The translations under genes and the position numbers were made by a program. A stretch of DNA of 64,000 nucleotides from DASQHW01 sp038238245 (GTDB lineage: Bacteria > Actinomycetota > Acidimicrobiia > IMCC26256 > PALSA-610). Each line of letters opens with the position of its first letter. Within the stretch, counting starts at the first letter, position 1. Shown here in pieces: positions 41,609 to 50,200 of this stretch. The stretch covers positions 15,157 to 79,156 of the forward strand of contig JBBRXX010000022.1 of the NCBI GenBank assembly GCA_038238245.1. The letters are read 5' to 3'. Under the pieces are notes generated by a model. That model did no database searches, was not told the DNA's origin, and worked only from the letters and a program-made list of their open reading frames with translations.

Positions 41609-42177
41609 GCCGGCCGAAGGGACTGCGCGTGATCGCGGGCAGTGCACGCGGGCGCAAGCTCGCGGCGCCGCCCGGCGACCGGGTGAGACCGACGAAGGAC
41701 ATGGTGCGCGAGGCCATGTTCTCCGCGCTGGACGCGCGCGGCGCGCTCGTGGACGCGACGGTGCTCGACCTCTTCGCGGGCACCGGCGCGCTCGGCATCG
41801 AGGCGTTGTCGCGGGGCGCGACGCGCGCAGTGCTCGTCGAGCATGATCCCGCCGCGCTCGATGCGATCTCGGCGAACGTGGACACGCTCCGACTCGGTGA
41901 CCGCGCGCGCGTCGTGCGGGATGACGTCGCTCGTTTCCTGCGCGGTCCGCTCCCGGGGAGCCCGTTCGATCTCGTGCTGCTCGATCCGCCGTACGACACG
42001 ACCGACGAGGATGTCACCGCGCTCCTCGTGGCACTCGATCGTCCCGGTTGGCTCGCGCCGGACGCCATCGTGAGCGTCGAACGGCCCGCGCGTCACCCCG
42101 TGGTCGTACCGAACGGGTGGCGAACCGGCTGGGAGCGAGCCTTCGGCGATACGCTGATGTCGTTCTGCTGGAGATAA
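41605..42177 (+). CDS. rsmD: 16S rRNA (guanine(966)-N(2))-methyltransferase
   Basis: 190 residues; GTG overlaps the recG stop. VIAGSARGRKLAAPPGDRVR and PTKDMVREAMFSAL form the family N-terminus; the SAM motif is DLFAGTGALGIEALSRGA; the catalytic motif LLDPPYD (DPPY) is present. It methylates G966 of 16S rRNA on the 30S subunit. Confidence 0.92.
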   Translation: MSRPKGLRVIAGSARGRKLAAPPGDRVRPTKDMVREAMFSALDARGALVDATVLDLFAGTGALGIEALSRGATRAVLVEHDPAALDAISANVDTLRLGDRARVVRDDVARFLRGPLPGSPFDLVLLDPPYDTTDEDVTALLVALDRPGWLAPDAIVSVERPARHPVVVPNGWRTGWERAFGDTLMSFCWR

Positions 42178-42189
42178 CAGGAGATCTGT

Positions 42190-42678
42190 GTGGCGATCGC
42201 CCTCTGCCCGGGCTCCTTCGACCCGGTCACCCTCGGCCACCTCGACATCATCGAACGCTCGGCCCGCCACTTCGAGGCTGTGATCATCGCGGTGATCCGC
42301 AATCCGCAGAAGACGCAATCGCTGTTCACGCTCGAAGAGCGCCAGGAGATGCTCGAGGAGGCGCTGCCTCACGTCGCGAACGTGCGGATCGAGTTCTTCA
42401 AGGGTCTGCTGGTCGAGTTCGCGAAAGAGCACGGTGCGGATGCGATCGTCAGGGGCCTGCGCGCCGTCTCCGATTTCGACTACGAGCTCCAGATGGCGCA
42501 GATGAACCAGAAGCTCTCGGGCATCGACACCTTCTTCCTGTCGACGAGCCCGCAGTACTCGTTCCTCTCGTCGAGCCTGGTGCGCGAGGTTGCGCGCTTC
42601 GGCGGTGACGTGTCGGCGATGGTGCCGAAGCACGTGAACGACCGGCTCATCGAGCTGTTCCGCGCCAAGGGGACGTGA
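42190..42678 (+). CDS. coaD: Phosphopantetheine adenylyltransferase
   Basis: 162 residues; GTG preceded by AGGAG. The nucleotidyltransferase motif is PGSFDPVTLGHLDIIERS (TxGH form) and the second motif is QYSFLSSSLVREVARFGGDV. VRGLRAVSDFDYELQMAQMN carries the phosphopantetheine site. It makes dephospho-CoA. Its end overlaps the next gene by 4 bp. Confidence 0.93.
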   Translation: MAIALCPGSFDPVTLGHLDIIERSARHFEAVIIAVIRNPQKTQSLFTLEERQEMLEEALPHVANVRIEFFKGLLVEFAKEHGADAIVRGLRAVSDFDYELQMAQMNQKLSGIDTFFLSTSPQYSFLSSSLVREVARFGGDVSAMVPKHVNDRLIELFRAKGT

Positions 42679-43226
42679 CGGTGTTCGAGGATCAGCCGGA
42701 CAAGGTTCCTGACACGGCTGCCCTGTTGCAGCGCCTGCAGGAGATGTTGGAGAACGCGCGCAAGCTTCCGATGTCGGCATCGGTGTCCTTGAACCGCGAA
42801 GAGTTCGGCTCGATGCTGCAGGACGCCATCGACGCGCTTCCTGACGAGCTGCGCGAGTCGCGCTGGTTGCTGAAGGAGCGCGAGCAGGTCGTCGAACGGG
42901 CGCAGAACGAAGCGCAGCGACTCCTCGAGGCCGCGCGGGTGCGCGCCGAGCGCATGGTGGAGAAGAACGAGCTCGTGCGCGAGGCGCGACGTACCGCCGA
43001 GGAGATGATCGAAGACGCCGAACGCCAGGCCGGGGCCATGCGGCACGAGGCCGAGGACTACGTCGATCGCAAGCTCGCGTCGTTCGAGGTCGTCTTGGAC
43101 CGGACGATGCAAGCGGTGCAGAAGGGGCGGGAGCGGCTTCAGGTCCAGACCAGCCCCGACGTGCCGCCCGAAGCCGAGATTCTCGACGACGATGGTGCCT
43201 TCTTCGACCAGGATGATCTGGCCTGA
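42675..43226 (+). CDS. Coiled-coil protein of the actinobacterial coaD-yceD neighbourhood (DivIVA-like pattern)
   Basis: 183 residues, GTG start overlapping coaD. The central two-thirds (about 50-155) is a charged alpha-helix (LKEREQVVERAQNEAQRLLE, VRARRTAEEMIEDAERQAGA-like repeats) predicted to form a coiled coil; both ends are disordered or acidic (AEILDDDGAFFDQDDLA). In mycobacteria a similar coiled-coil protein (Rv2927c type) sits beside the yceD-rnc genes. A role in division or envelope organisation has been suggested for such proteins but cannot be read from the sequence. Confidence 0.65.
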   Translation: MTVFEDQPDKVPDTAALLQRLQEMLENARKLPMSASVSLNREEFGSMLQDAIDALPDELRESRWLLKEREQVVERAQNEAQRLLEAARVRAERMVEKNELVREARRTAEEMIEDAERQAGAMRHEAEDYVDRKLASFEVVLDRTMQAVQKGRERLQVQTSPDVPPEAEILDDDGAFFDQDDLA

Positions 43227-43263
43227 CCGATTTCTGACCGGCCGGAAAAGCCTGGTGAGCTGG

Positions 43264-43269
43264 TAGAAT
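43264..43269 (+). promoter_or_regulatory. -10 hexamer TAGAAT upstream of yceD-rpmF
   Basis: TAGAAT predicts transcription from about 43276 and a leader of about 70 nt before the yceD ATG. It is the only good promoter in the 122 bp gap. A clear -35 is not seen. Confidence 0.45.
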
Positions 43270-43316
43270 CGGTGCGTTCCGGCTGTCCGGCGGTTACATT
43301 CCCGCTCAGTCCGTCC

Positions 43317-43331
43317 AGCGCCCCGGGCGCT
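43317..43331 (+). other. Hairpin AGCGCCCCGGGCGCT in the yceD-rpmF leader
   Basis: The 15 nt hairpin AGCGCCCCGGGCGCT ends 17 nt before the yceD start and would lie near the ribosome-binding site of the leader mRNA. It might modulate translation; no known regulator was recognised. Confidence 0.35.
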
Positions 43332-43348
43332 CTGCCAAACGAGCCCGC

Positions 43349-43855
43349 ATGGCTACCCCGAACCCATTCCGCATCCCCGTCGCCGATCTCCTCAAGCGGC
43401 ACGGCGCCGCGCGCCCGGAACACGTGTCGGCGCCGTTGGCGGCGCTGCACGGCCAGGGCGCCGAAGTACCCGCCGACCGGCCGATCGACCTCGATCTCAC
43501 GCTGGAGCGGGTCTCGGAGGGCATCGTCGTGCGTGGGAGCGTTGAGGCGCACTGGCAGGCGGCCTGCAGCCGCTGTCTCGAGCCCGTCCAGGGCGAGGTC
43601 TCGGTACACGTCGACGAGCTGTTCGAGAACCATCCGCTCGCCGGCGAGACGTACCTCCTCGACCACGACGTCATCGACGTCGAGCCGCTCGTGCGTGACG
43701 CGCTGCTGCTGGAGCTGCCCGCCGCGCCGCTCTGCCGCGAGGACTGCGCGGGCCTGTGTCCGGAGTGTGGCATCGACCGAAACGATGCCTCGTGCGACTG
43801 CGGAACCGAAGAACTCGACCCCCGGTGGGCGGCCTTGCGGTCGCTCGACCTCTAG
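43349..43855 (+). CDS. yceD: YceD/DUF177 family protein
   Basis: 168 residues. The DUF177 core has VEAHWQAACSRCLEPVQGEV in the middle and the Cys-rich CREDCAGLCPECGIDRNDAS then CDCG at the C-terminus, which probably binds zinc. It almost always precedes rpmF; a role in 23S rRNA or 50S assembly is inferred in the literature. The rpmF start follows 19 bp after its stop. Confidence 0.88.
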   Translation: MATPNPFRIPVADLLKRHGAARPEHVSAPLAALHGQGAEVPADRPIDLDLTLERVSEGIVVRGSVEAHWQAACSRCLEPVQGEVSVHVDELFENHPLAGETYLLDHDVIDVEPLVRDALLLELPAAPLCREDCAGLCPECGIDRNDASCDCGTEELDPRWAALRSLDL

Positions 43856-43874
43856 ATCTCCGAGGAGCCAATCC

Positions 43875-44054
43875 ATGGCCGTCCCGAAGCGCAAGACGAG
43901 CCGCTCGGCGACTCGTTCGCGCAAATCGGCGAACATGCGACTCACCGTGCCACCGCATTCGCTGTGCCCGAATTGCGGCGCGTCCCGGCTCCCGCACACC
44001 GTGTGCAGCAACTGCGGTTGGTACCGAGGCCGCCAGGTCCTCGACGTCGAGTAG
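43875..44054 (+). CDS. rpmF: 50S ribosomal protein L32
   Basis: 59 residues from the ATG at 43875 with GAGGAG upstream. AVPKRKTSRSATRSRKSANM and the zinc ribbon CPNCGASRLPHTVCSNCGWY, then RGRQVL, are diagnostic. Four Cys are retained (zinc-binding form). Followed 16 bp later by plsX. Confidence 0.95.
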   Translation: MAVPKRKTSRSATRSRKSANMRLTVPPHSLCPNCGASRLPHTVCSNCGWYRGRQVLDVE

Positions 44055-44070
44055 CGCGAAGGACGCGTCA

Positions 44071-45072
44071 TTGTCGGCCGTGATCGCGATCGACGCGATG
44101 GGGGGCGATCGGGCGCCGGGTGAGATCGTCGCGGGCGCGATCCGAGCGGTCGAGGAATGCGACGTCGACATCCTCCTCGTCGGCCGGCCCGACGCGATCG
44201 CGGCGCACCTGCCGGGCGGCGCCGCGCCCGCGCGTGTCGAGATCCTCGCCGCGTCCGAGGTCGTCGGCATGCACGAGGATCCGGCCAATGCCGTGCGCAC
44301 GCGCACCGATGCGTCGCTCGTGCGCGCCGCAGAAGCAGTTCGCGACGGGCGGGCCGCCGGAATGGTCGGCGCCGGGAACACCGGCGCGACGATGGCCGCC
44401 GCGCTCCTCCGATGGGGGCGCATCAAAGGTGTGCACCGGCCCGCGATCGCCATCCCTGTGCCGGTGATCGGCACCGACCGCATGCAGCTGCTCGTGGACG
44501 CCGGCGCAACGGTCGATCCCGACGCCGAGTGGCTCGTCGAGTGGGCGGCCCTCGCACGCGAGTACGCGCGGGTGCGGCTGGGCGTCGACGAGCCGACCGT
44601 CGGCTTGCTGTCGAACGGTGAAGAGGCGGGGAAGGGCGACGCGCTGCGAAAGCGGGCCTTCGCGCTCCTGGAGGAGACGAAGGGCTTCGCGGGCAACGTC
44701 GAGGGTCGCGACCTGATGTCCCCGAGCGTCGACGTCATCGTCACCGACGGCTTCACCGGCAACGTCGTGCTCAAGGCGCTCGAAGGCGCGTTGATGGGCC
44801 TCGCCGGCCTCGTGTTCGGTGTCGTCGACGAGGAGGGCGCGCCGTGGGCCGGTGCTGCCACGGCGCTGAAGCTGCGCCTCCTCGAGGCGGCGTCCGCGCT
44901 CGTGCCCGACAACACCGGCGGCGGCATGCTGCTCGGGGTCAAGGGTGTCTGCGTGATCTCGCACGGCTCGTCCAGCGCGAACGCGATCGTCAACGCAGTG
45001 CGCGTCGCGCGCGACTGCGTCGAGGCGGACGTCGTCGCGCGGCTGACCGAGGCGGTGTCGGGTGCCCGCTGA
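44071..45072 (+). CDS. plsX: Phosphate acyltransferase PlsX
   Basis: 333 residues. A TTG at 44071 with GAAGGA 7 bp upstream is preferred; GTG 44080 is the alternative. IAIDAMGGDRAPGEIVAGAI is the family start; GAGNTGATMAAALLRWGRIK, DGFTGNVVLKALEGAL and SHGSSSANAIVNAVRVARDC follow. It makes acyl-phosphate from acyl-ACP for phospholipid synthesis. The next gene encodes a carrier protein whose attachment serine is missing. Confidence 0.9.
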   Translation: MSAVIAIDAMGGDRAPGEIVAGAIRAVEECDVDILLVGRPDAIAAHLPGGAAPARVEILAASEVVGMHEDPANAVRTRTDASLVRAAEAVRDGRAAGMVGAGNTGATMAAALLRWGRIKGVHRPAIAIPVPVIGTDRMQLLVDAGATVDPDAEWLVEWAALAREYARVRLGVDEPTVGLLSNGEEAGKGDALRKRAFALLEETKGFAGNVEGRDLMSPSVDVIVTDGFTGNVVLKALEGALMGLAGLVFGVVDEEGAPWAGAATALKLRLLEAASALVPDNTGGGMLLGVKGVCVISHGSSSANAIVNAVRVARDCVEADVVARLTEAVSGAR

Positions 45073-45361
45073 GACCCACAGCCACCGTGGCCCGATCAGC
45101 GCCGAGGAAGTCGAGCGCCTCGTGCGCGAGCAGCTGGTCGAGATCCTCGGCGTCGACCCCGACGCCGTCGCGCGCGATACCAGGCTGCGCGAGGACCTCG
45201 ACGCTGACGACTTCGCGCTCATCGACCTGGTCGAAGCCGTGGAGACCGAGCTCGGAGAGCGCAGTATCGGTCTGTCGATCGACGACGACGACCTCGTGGA
45301 GATGCGGACGGTCGGTGACGCGGTCGATGCCGTGCTGTCCCGTCTCGAGGGTCAGCCGTGA
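45062..45361 (+). CDS. Acyl-carrier-protein-like protein lacking the phosphopantetheine serine
   Basis: 99 residues, GTG start overlapping plsX. The fold matches ACP: AEEVERLVREQLVEILGVDP, then REDLDADDFALIDLVEAVET, and TVGDAVDAVLSRLEG. In ordinary ACP the segment is DLGADSLDTVEL; here DADDFALIDL puts Asp50 at the position of the Ser that carries 4'-phosphopantetheine (codon GAC). The domain is otherwise intact. It may be a non-acylated structural or regulatory carrier, or be replaced by another ACP elsewhere in the genome. Position between plsX and rnc is conserved for acpP in many bacteria. Confidence 0.7.
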   Translation: MPAETHSHRGPISAEEVERLVREQLVEILGVDPDAVARDTRLREDLDADDFALIDLVEAVETELGERSIGLSIDDDDLVEMRTVGDAVDAVLSRLEGQP

Positions 45362-46095
45362 GCGCGCTGGTCTCCTACGAGCGGCTCGCCGAGCTCGAAG
45401 CGCGTCTCGGCGTCGAGTTCACGAATCGAGAGGTCTTGCTGCGATCCCTCGCCCATCGATCTTGGTGCGCCGAGAACGGAGAGCCCGAGTCGAACGAACG
45501 GCTCGAGTTCCTCGGCGACTCGGTGCTCGGCCTCGTCGTGACGCACTACGTGTTCGAGCACTTTCCGAGCCTGCCCGAGGGGCAGCTGTCGGAGGTACGC
45601 GCCGGCGTCGTCAATGCGCAAGTGCTCGCCGAGATCGCGCTCGAGCTCGACCTCGGCGCCCATCTCCTGCTCGGCAAGGGTGAGGACGCGGCCGGAGGAC
45701 GCTCGAAGCAGTCGATCCTCGCCGACGCGTTCGAAGCCGTGGTCGCGGCGGTGTACCTCGACCGCGGTTTCGCGATTGCACGAGACGTCGTGCTCGGTTG
45801 TCTGCAGGACCGCATCGCGGAGGCCGCGGCCGGTCCCGGCGGACGCGACTACAAGACGCGCCTGCAGGAGATCACCGCCGCCCGCACCCTCGGCCGTCCG
45901 CGCTATGTCGTGCGCGACGAGGGTCCCGATCACGCGAAGCACTTCTTCGCGGCCGTCCACGTGACCGACCGTCTGTACGGAGAAGGCGAAGGACGTTCGA
46001 AGAAGCAGGCCGAGCAGGCGGCCGCGTGGGTGGCGTGGACGCGTCTCCAGGAAGAGGCGGGCGAGCAGGGGGACGACGATGCCGGAGCTGCCTGA
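45358..46095 (+). CDS. rnc: Ribonuclease III
   Basis: 245 residues; GTG overlaps the preceding stop. The catalytic signature NERLEFLGDSVLGLVVTHYV and the second acidic site in KQSILADAFEAVVAAVYLDR form the RNase III domain; the C-terminal dsRNA-binding domain includes DYKTRLQEITAARTLGRPRY and GEGRSKKQAEQAAAWVAW. It processes rRNA and structured RNAs. The 3' end overlaps mutM by 17 bp. Confidence 0.93.
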   Translation: MSALVSYERLAELEARLGVEFTNREVLLRSLAHRSWCAENGEPESNERLEFLGDSVLGLVVTHYVFEHFPSLPEGQLSEVRAGVVNAQVLAEIALELDLGAHLLLGKGEDAAGGRSKQSILADAFEAVVAAVYLDRGFAIARDVVLGCLQDRIAEAAAGPGGRDYKTRLQEITAARTLGRPRYVVRDEGPDHAKHFFAAVHVTDRLYGEGEGRSKKQAEQAAAWVAWTRLQEEAGEQGDDDAGAA

Positions 46096-46918
46096 GGTCG
46101 AGGTGTTGCGCCGCGACCTCGACAAGGAGATCGTCGGCAAGAAGATCAAGTCGGTCGAGGTGACCGGCACGCGCTCGGTCCGCCGTCATCGCAACAAGAA
46201 GGAGTTCATCGGCCTGCTCGAAGGCCGCAAGATCACGTCCGTGCAGCGGCGCGGCAAGTACCTCATCGTGCGCCTCGACGGCGCGGAAGCACTCGTGATC
46301 CATCTCGGCATGTCGGGACAGCTGTTGCGCGCGAAGACGGCACGTGAGAAGCCGCCCAAGCACACGCATGTCGTGATCACGTTCACGCAGGGCGGCCTGT
46401 TGCGCTTCGTCGACCCGCGGACCTTCGGCGAGATGTTCGTCACGAAGTACGACGATCTCGAAGAGCAGGTCGAGGAGCTCGCGCACCTCGGCCTCGACCC
46501 GCTCGAGACCGCGATGTCCTGGGATCTGTTCGGGCGCCTGCTCGCCGAGAAGAAAGCGCGCCTCAAGAGCCTCCTGATGGATCAGAAGTTCATCGCCGGG
46601 ATCGGCAACGTCTACAGCGACGAGATTCTCTTCAACGCCGGCCTGAAGTGGGACCGGATGAGCGACTCGTTGTCGCAGCAAGAGGTGCGGCGTCTCTACC
46701 GCGCGATCTCCGAGACGTTGCAGGACGCGGTGAAGTACCGAGGTTCTTCGCTGGCCGACGAGCAGTACGTCGACCTCTTCGGCCAGCAGGGGGAGTACCA
46801 GCAGTATCACCAGGTGTACGACAAGGAGGGCGCGCCCTGTCAGCGCTGCCGGCGGCCGCTACGGCGGGCCCGCTTCTCGAACCGTTCGACGTTCTTCTGC
46901 GAGGCATGCCAGGTCTAG
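46079..46918 (+). CDS. mutM: Formamidopyrimidine-DNA glycosylase (Fpg/MutM)
   Basis: 279 residues. The N-terminal PELPEVEVLRRDL has the catalytic Pro and Glu; Lys in RRGKYLIVRL (Lys57 region) and the H2TH KFIAGIGNVYSDEILFNAG follow. The zinc finger is CQRCRRPLRRARFSNRSTFF plus CEAC at the end. It excises 8-oxoguanine and other oxidised purines. It overlaps rnc upstream and the acylphosphatase downstream (TAGTG). Confidence 0.92.
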   Translation: MPELPEVEVLRRDLDKEIVGKKIKSVEVTGTRSVRRHRNKKEFIGLLEGRKITSVQRRGKYLIVRLDGAEALVIHLGMSGQLLRAKTAREKPPKHTHVVITFTQGGLLRFVDPRTFGEMFVTKYDDLEEQVEELAHLGLDPLETAMSWDLFGRLLAEKKARLKSLLMDQKFIAGIGNVYSDEILFNAGLKWDRMSDSLSQQEVRRLYRAISETLQDAVKYRGSSLADEQYVDLFGQQGEYQQYHQVYDKEGAPCQRCRRPLRRARFSNRSTFFCEACQV

Positions 46919-47196
46919 TGCCGTCCGCGGTCGTGCGCGTGCGTCTTGTCGTGAGCGGGCGGGTCCAGGGCGTGTTCTTCCGTGACGCGTGTCGCGAGGC
47001 CGCCCGAGCCGAGGGCCTGGCCGGATGGGTGCGCAATCGTGGTGACGGTGCCGTCGAAGTGGAGCTCGAGGGACCGCAGGCGGCGATCGACCGAGTCGTG
47101 GCGTGGTGTCACAACGGCCCACCCCGGGCGCGCGTCGAGCACGTCGACGTGACGCCGATCCCGACGGTCGGCGAGCGCGCCTTTCGCATCCGGTAG
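46918..47196 (+). CDS. acyP: Acylphosphatase
   Basis: 92 residues; GTG overlapping the mutM TAG. VSGRVQGVFFRDACREAARA contains the GxVQGVxFR phosphate loop with the catalytic Arg, and GWVRNRGDGAVEVELEGPQ supplies the catalytic Asn. It hydrolyses acyl phosphates in the cytosol. The order mutM-acyP-smc is common in actinobacteria. Confidence 0.9.
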   Translation: MPSAVVRVRLVVSGRVQGVFFRDACREAARAEGLAGWVRNRGDGAVEVELEGPQAAIDRVVAWCHNGPPRARVEHVDVTPIPTVGERAFRIR

Positions 47197-47264
47197 AGGA
47201 TCCGTCACGGTCCGCCCGGTGGCGGGGCGCGCCCCCTACGCTCTCGTGCGGAGAGGGGGCCCCG

Positions 47265-50200
47265 TTGTTCCTCAAGTCATTGACGTTGAAGGGCTTCAAG
47301 TCCTTCGCGGACAAGACCACGCTCGACTTCGAGCCGGGTGTCTGCGTCGTGGTCGGGCCGAACGGCTCGGGCAAATCCAACATCGTCGACTCGGTCGCGT
47401 GGGTGCTCGGCGCGCAAGGGGCGAGGGCGCTGCGCGGCGGGAAGATGGACGACGTCATCTTCGCGGGCACGGCCGACCGTCCCGCGCTCGGTCGCGCCGA
47501 GGTCTCCCTGACGATCGACAACACCGCGCACCTGCTGCCGATCGAGTTCTCCGAGGTGACGATCACCCGGATGCTTTTCCGCACCGGTGAGTCGGAGTAC
47601 ATGATCAATGGCGCGCCGTGCCGGCTGCTCGACATCCAGGAGCTGCTCTCCGATACGGGCATCGGGCGCCAACAGCACGTCATCGTCGGGCAGGGCCAGC
47701 TCGACGCCGTGCTCAACGCACGTCCCGAGGATCGCCGGGCGATCATCGAAGAGGCCGCGGGCATCCTCAAGTTTCGCAAGCGCAAGGAGAAGGCCGAGCG
47801 CCGGCTCGACGCGACCGAGGGCAATCTCCTGCGGCTCACCGACCTGCTGCGCGAGGTCCGCCGCCAGCTGCGTCCCCTCGAACGTCAGGCCGACGCCGCG
47901 CGCCGTCACGACGGGATCGTCGCCGAGCTCAACGCGGTGCGTCTCCACCTCGCGGGCCGCGAGATCGAGCAGCTGCGCAGTCGCGAGCGCAAGCGCGCGG
48001 ATGCCCGCGGAGATCTTGCGCAGGAAGAACAGGACGTACGGGTTCGGCTGCGCGCCCTCGACACCGAGGTGATGGACGCCGAGCACGCGCTCGCGATCCC
48101 CGGCGACGACGACGTCGCCGATCTCCTGGCGCGCACCGTCGCGTTGCGGGAGCGCAGCCGCGGGCTCGTCAACCTCGTCGCGGAACGCACGCGCGGGCTC
48201 GAACGCGAGCTGACTGCCGTCGCGGACGAAGGTGTCGTCGAGTCGCTGGTCGACGAGGCCGCGCACCTGCGTGAGCAGCTCACCGCGGTCGACACAGACT
48301 TCGATGCGCTCGCTCCGACCCGCGCCGAGGTCGACGCCGCCGAGGCACGCGTTGCCTCACTCGTGCACGGCCCACCGCTCGTCGAGGCCGAAGCGGCATA
48401 CCAGGGCGCACGGCGCGACGTCGACGAGCTCGCGGAGCGGAGCGCGACCGTCGCGCGCGAGCTCCACCAGGCCCGTGACACCCTGGCCCGTACCGACGAC
48501 GAGCGCGAAGCCTTGACGCCGGCAATCGCCGAAGCCGACTCGGCCGATACCGAGGCGGCAAGGGTTCGCCGCGAGCTCGAGTCCCGCGCCGCGGTGGCGC
48601 GGGAGTTGACGTCCGAAGGCCGGGAGCTGCGCGCCGCCGAAGAGATGGTGCAGACGGCCGATGCCGCGTGGCGCGAAGCCGAGGCCGAGGCGTCCCGCTG
48701 GCGGGCGCGCGCGGAGATGCTTGCATCGGCGCTCGACGAAGCCCATGCCGCGGCCGGCGGCGAGCATCTCGCCGACCTCGACGGCGTGCTCGGGCCGCTC
48801 GTCGACCTGCTCGAGATCGACGAAGGCGTGGAGGTCGCGGTCGCGGCCGCGCTGGGCGACGCCCTGCAGGCGATCGTCGTCGAAGGCGACGCGTCGGCGC
48901 GCGCGGCGGTGGAGCGCTTGAAGCGTGGCGACCGGCACGCGCTGATGCTCGTCGCAGAGGGTCGGGCGCGTGGCGTGCAGATCTCGTTCGCGCCGGCACA
49001 GACCCGTCCGCTCGGCGCGTGCGTGCGCGGGTTGCACGGCGGCCTCGATCCGGTGCTGGCGCGATTGTTCGCGCCCTTCGTGCTCGCCGACGGCGGTTGG
49101 GAGCAGGCGCTCGACGTCGCGCTCGCGAACCCGGGCGTGATCGCCGTCACACGCGAGGGCGATCGCTTCGGCGGCCCGAGCCCGTGGCGCGCCGGGCCGC
49201 CTGGATCCTCGGTGGTCACCCCGGCCGCGCTCGCGGACGCGACGACGCGCGCGAATGACGCCGAAGCCACGCGCGACAACGCGGCCGCGCAGGTCGACGC
49301 CGCGCGCCAGAGGCTCGCGGGGGCGCGGCGTGCCGAGCTCGTCGCGGCCGAGGACGAGCGGCGTCGCCGCGCCGAGCTCGAGAGCCTCGTCGCTCGTGCG
49401 GCTGAGCTGCGGCGCGACGTCGAGGTCCGCGCCGCGTCGCTCGACGAACGGCGCGCCGCGCTCGTGGCGCGCCTCGGCGAGCTCGAAGCAGAGATCGCGT
49501 CTCTTCCCGACATCCAGGTCGCGGCCGGGACCCGGCTCGCACAGGCCGAGCAGGCGCGCGATGACGCGCGGACGCGTCGCACCGAGTACGAGCGGCTGCG
49601 GTCGCAGTCTGCGGCGCTGCGGCGGGACTTCGACATGCGGGGCGCAGCGGTCGAGGAACGCCGCGCCGTCCTCGGTGCACGCCTCGTCGAGGTCGAGGCG
49701 CGCCTGGCGGCCCGGCCCGACGAAGAGGCGAAGGCACGCGCCCGGCGCGGCCGGCTCGAGGATCGCCAAGCCGCGATCGCCGAGCTCGCGATCCGCCTCC
49801 GCGACCGTGCCACCGAGGTCGAAGCGCTGGCCGAGCGGCTCCAGCGCCGCCGCCGGGAGCAATCGGAGGCCGCACGCGAGGCCGGACGCCAGCTCGACGG
49901 GTTGCGGGTCCAGCGCACGGACGCCGAAAAGCAACTCGGCGAGCTGAGGGAACGCGCGAGCAGGCTCGAGGTCGAGGAAGCCGAGATCCGGCTCCGCTTG
50001 GAACAGGCGATCGAATCCGTCCGGCGTGAGCACGATTGCGAGCCCGACGTCGCGGTCGCGGCCCCGCCGCTCGAAGTGCCCGACGGCGCGTCATTGCCGG
50101 CCCGCGCGCGCGAGTTGGAGCGCGAGTTGCGGCTCATGGGTCCGATCAACCCGCTCGCGCTGTCGGAGTACGACGCGCTCCTCGAACGCCACGAGTTCCT

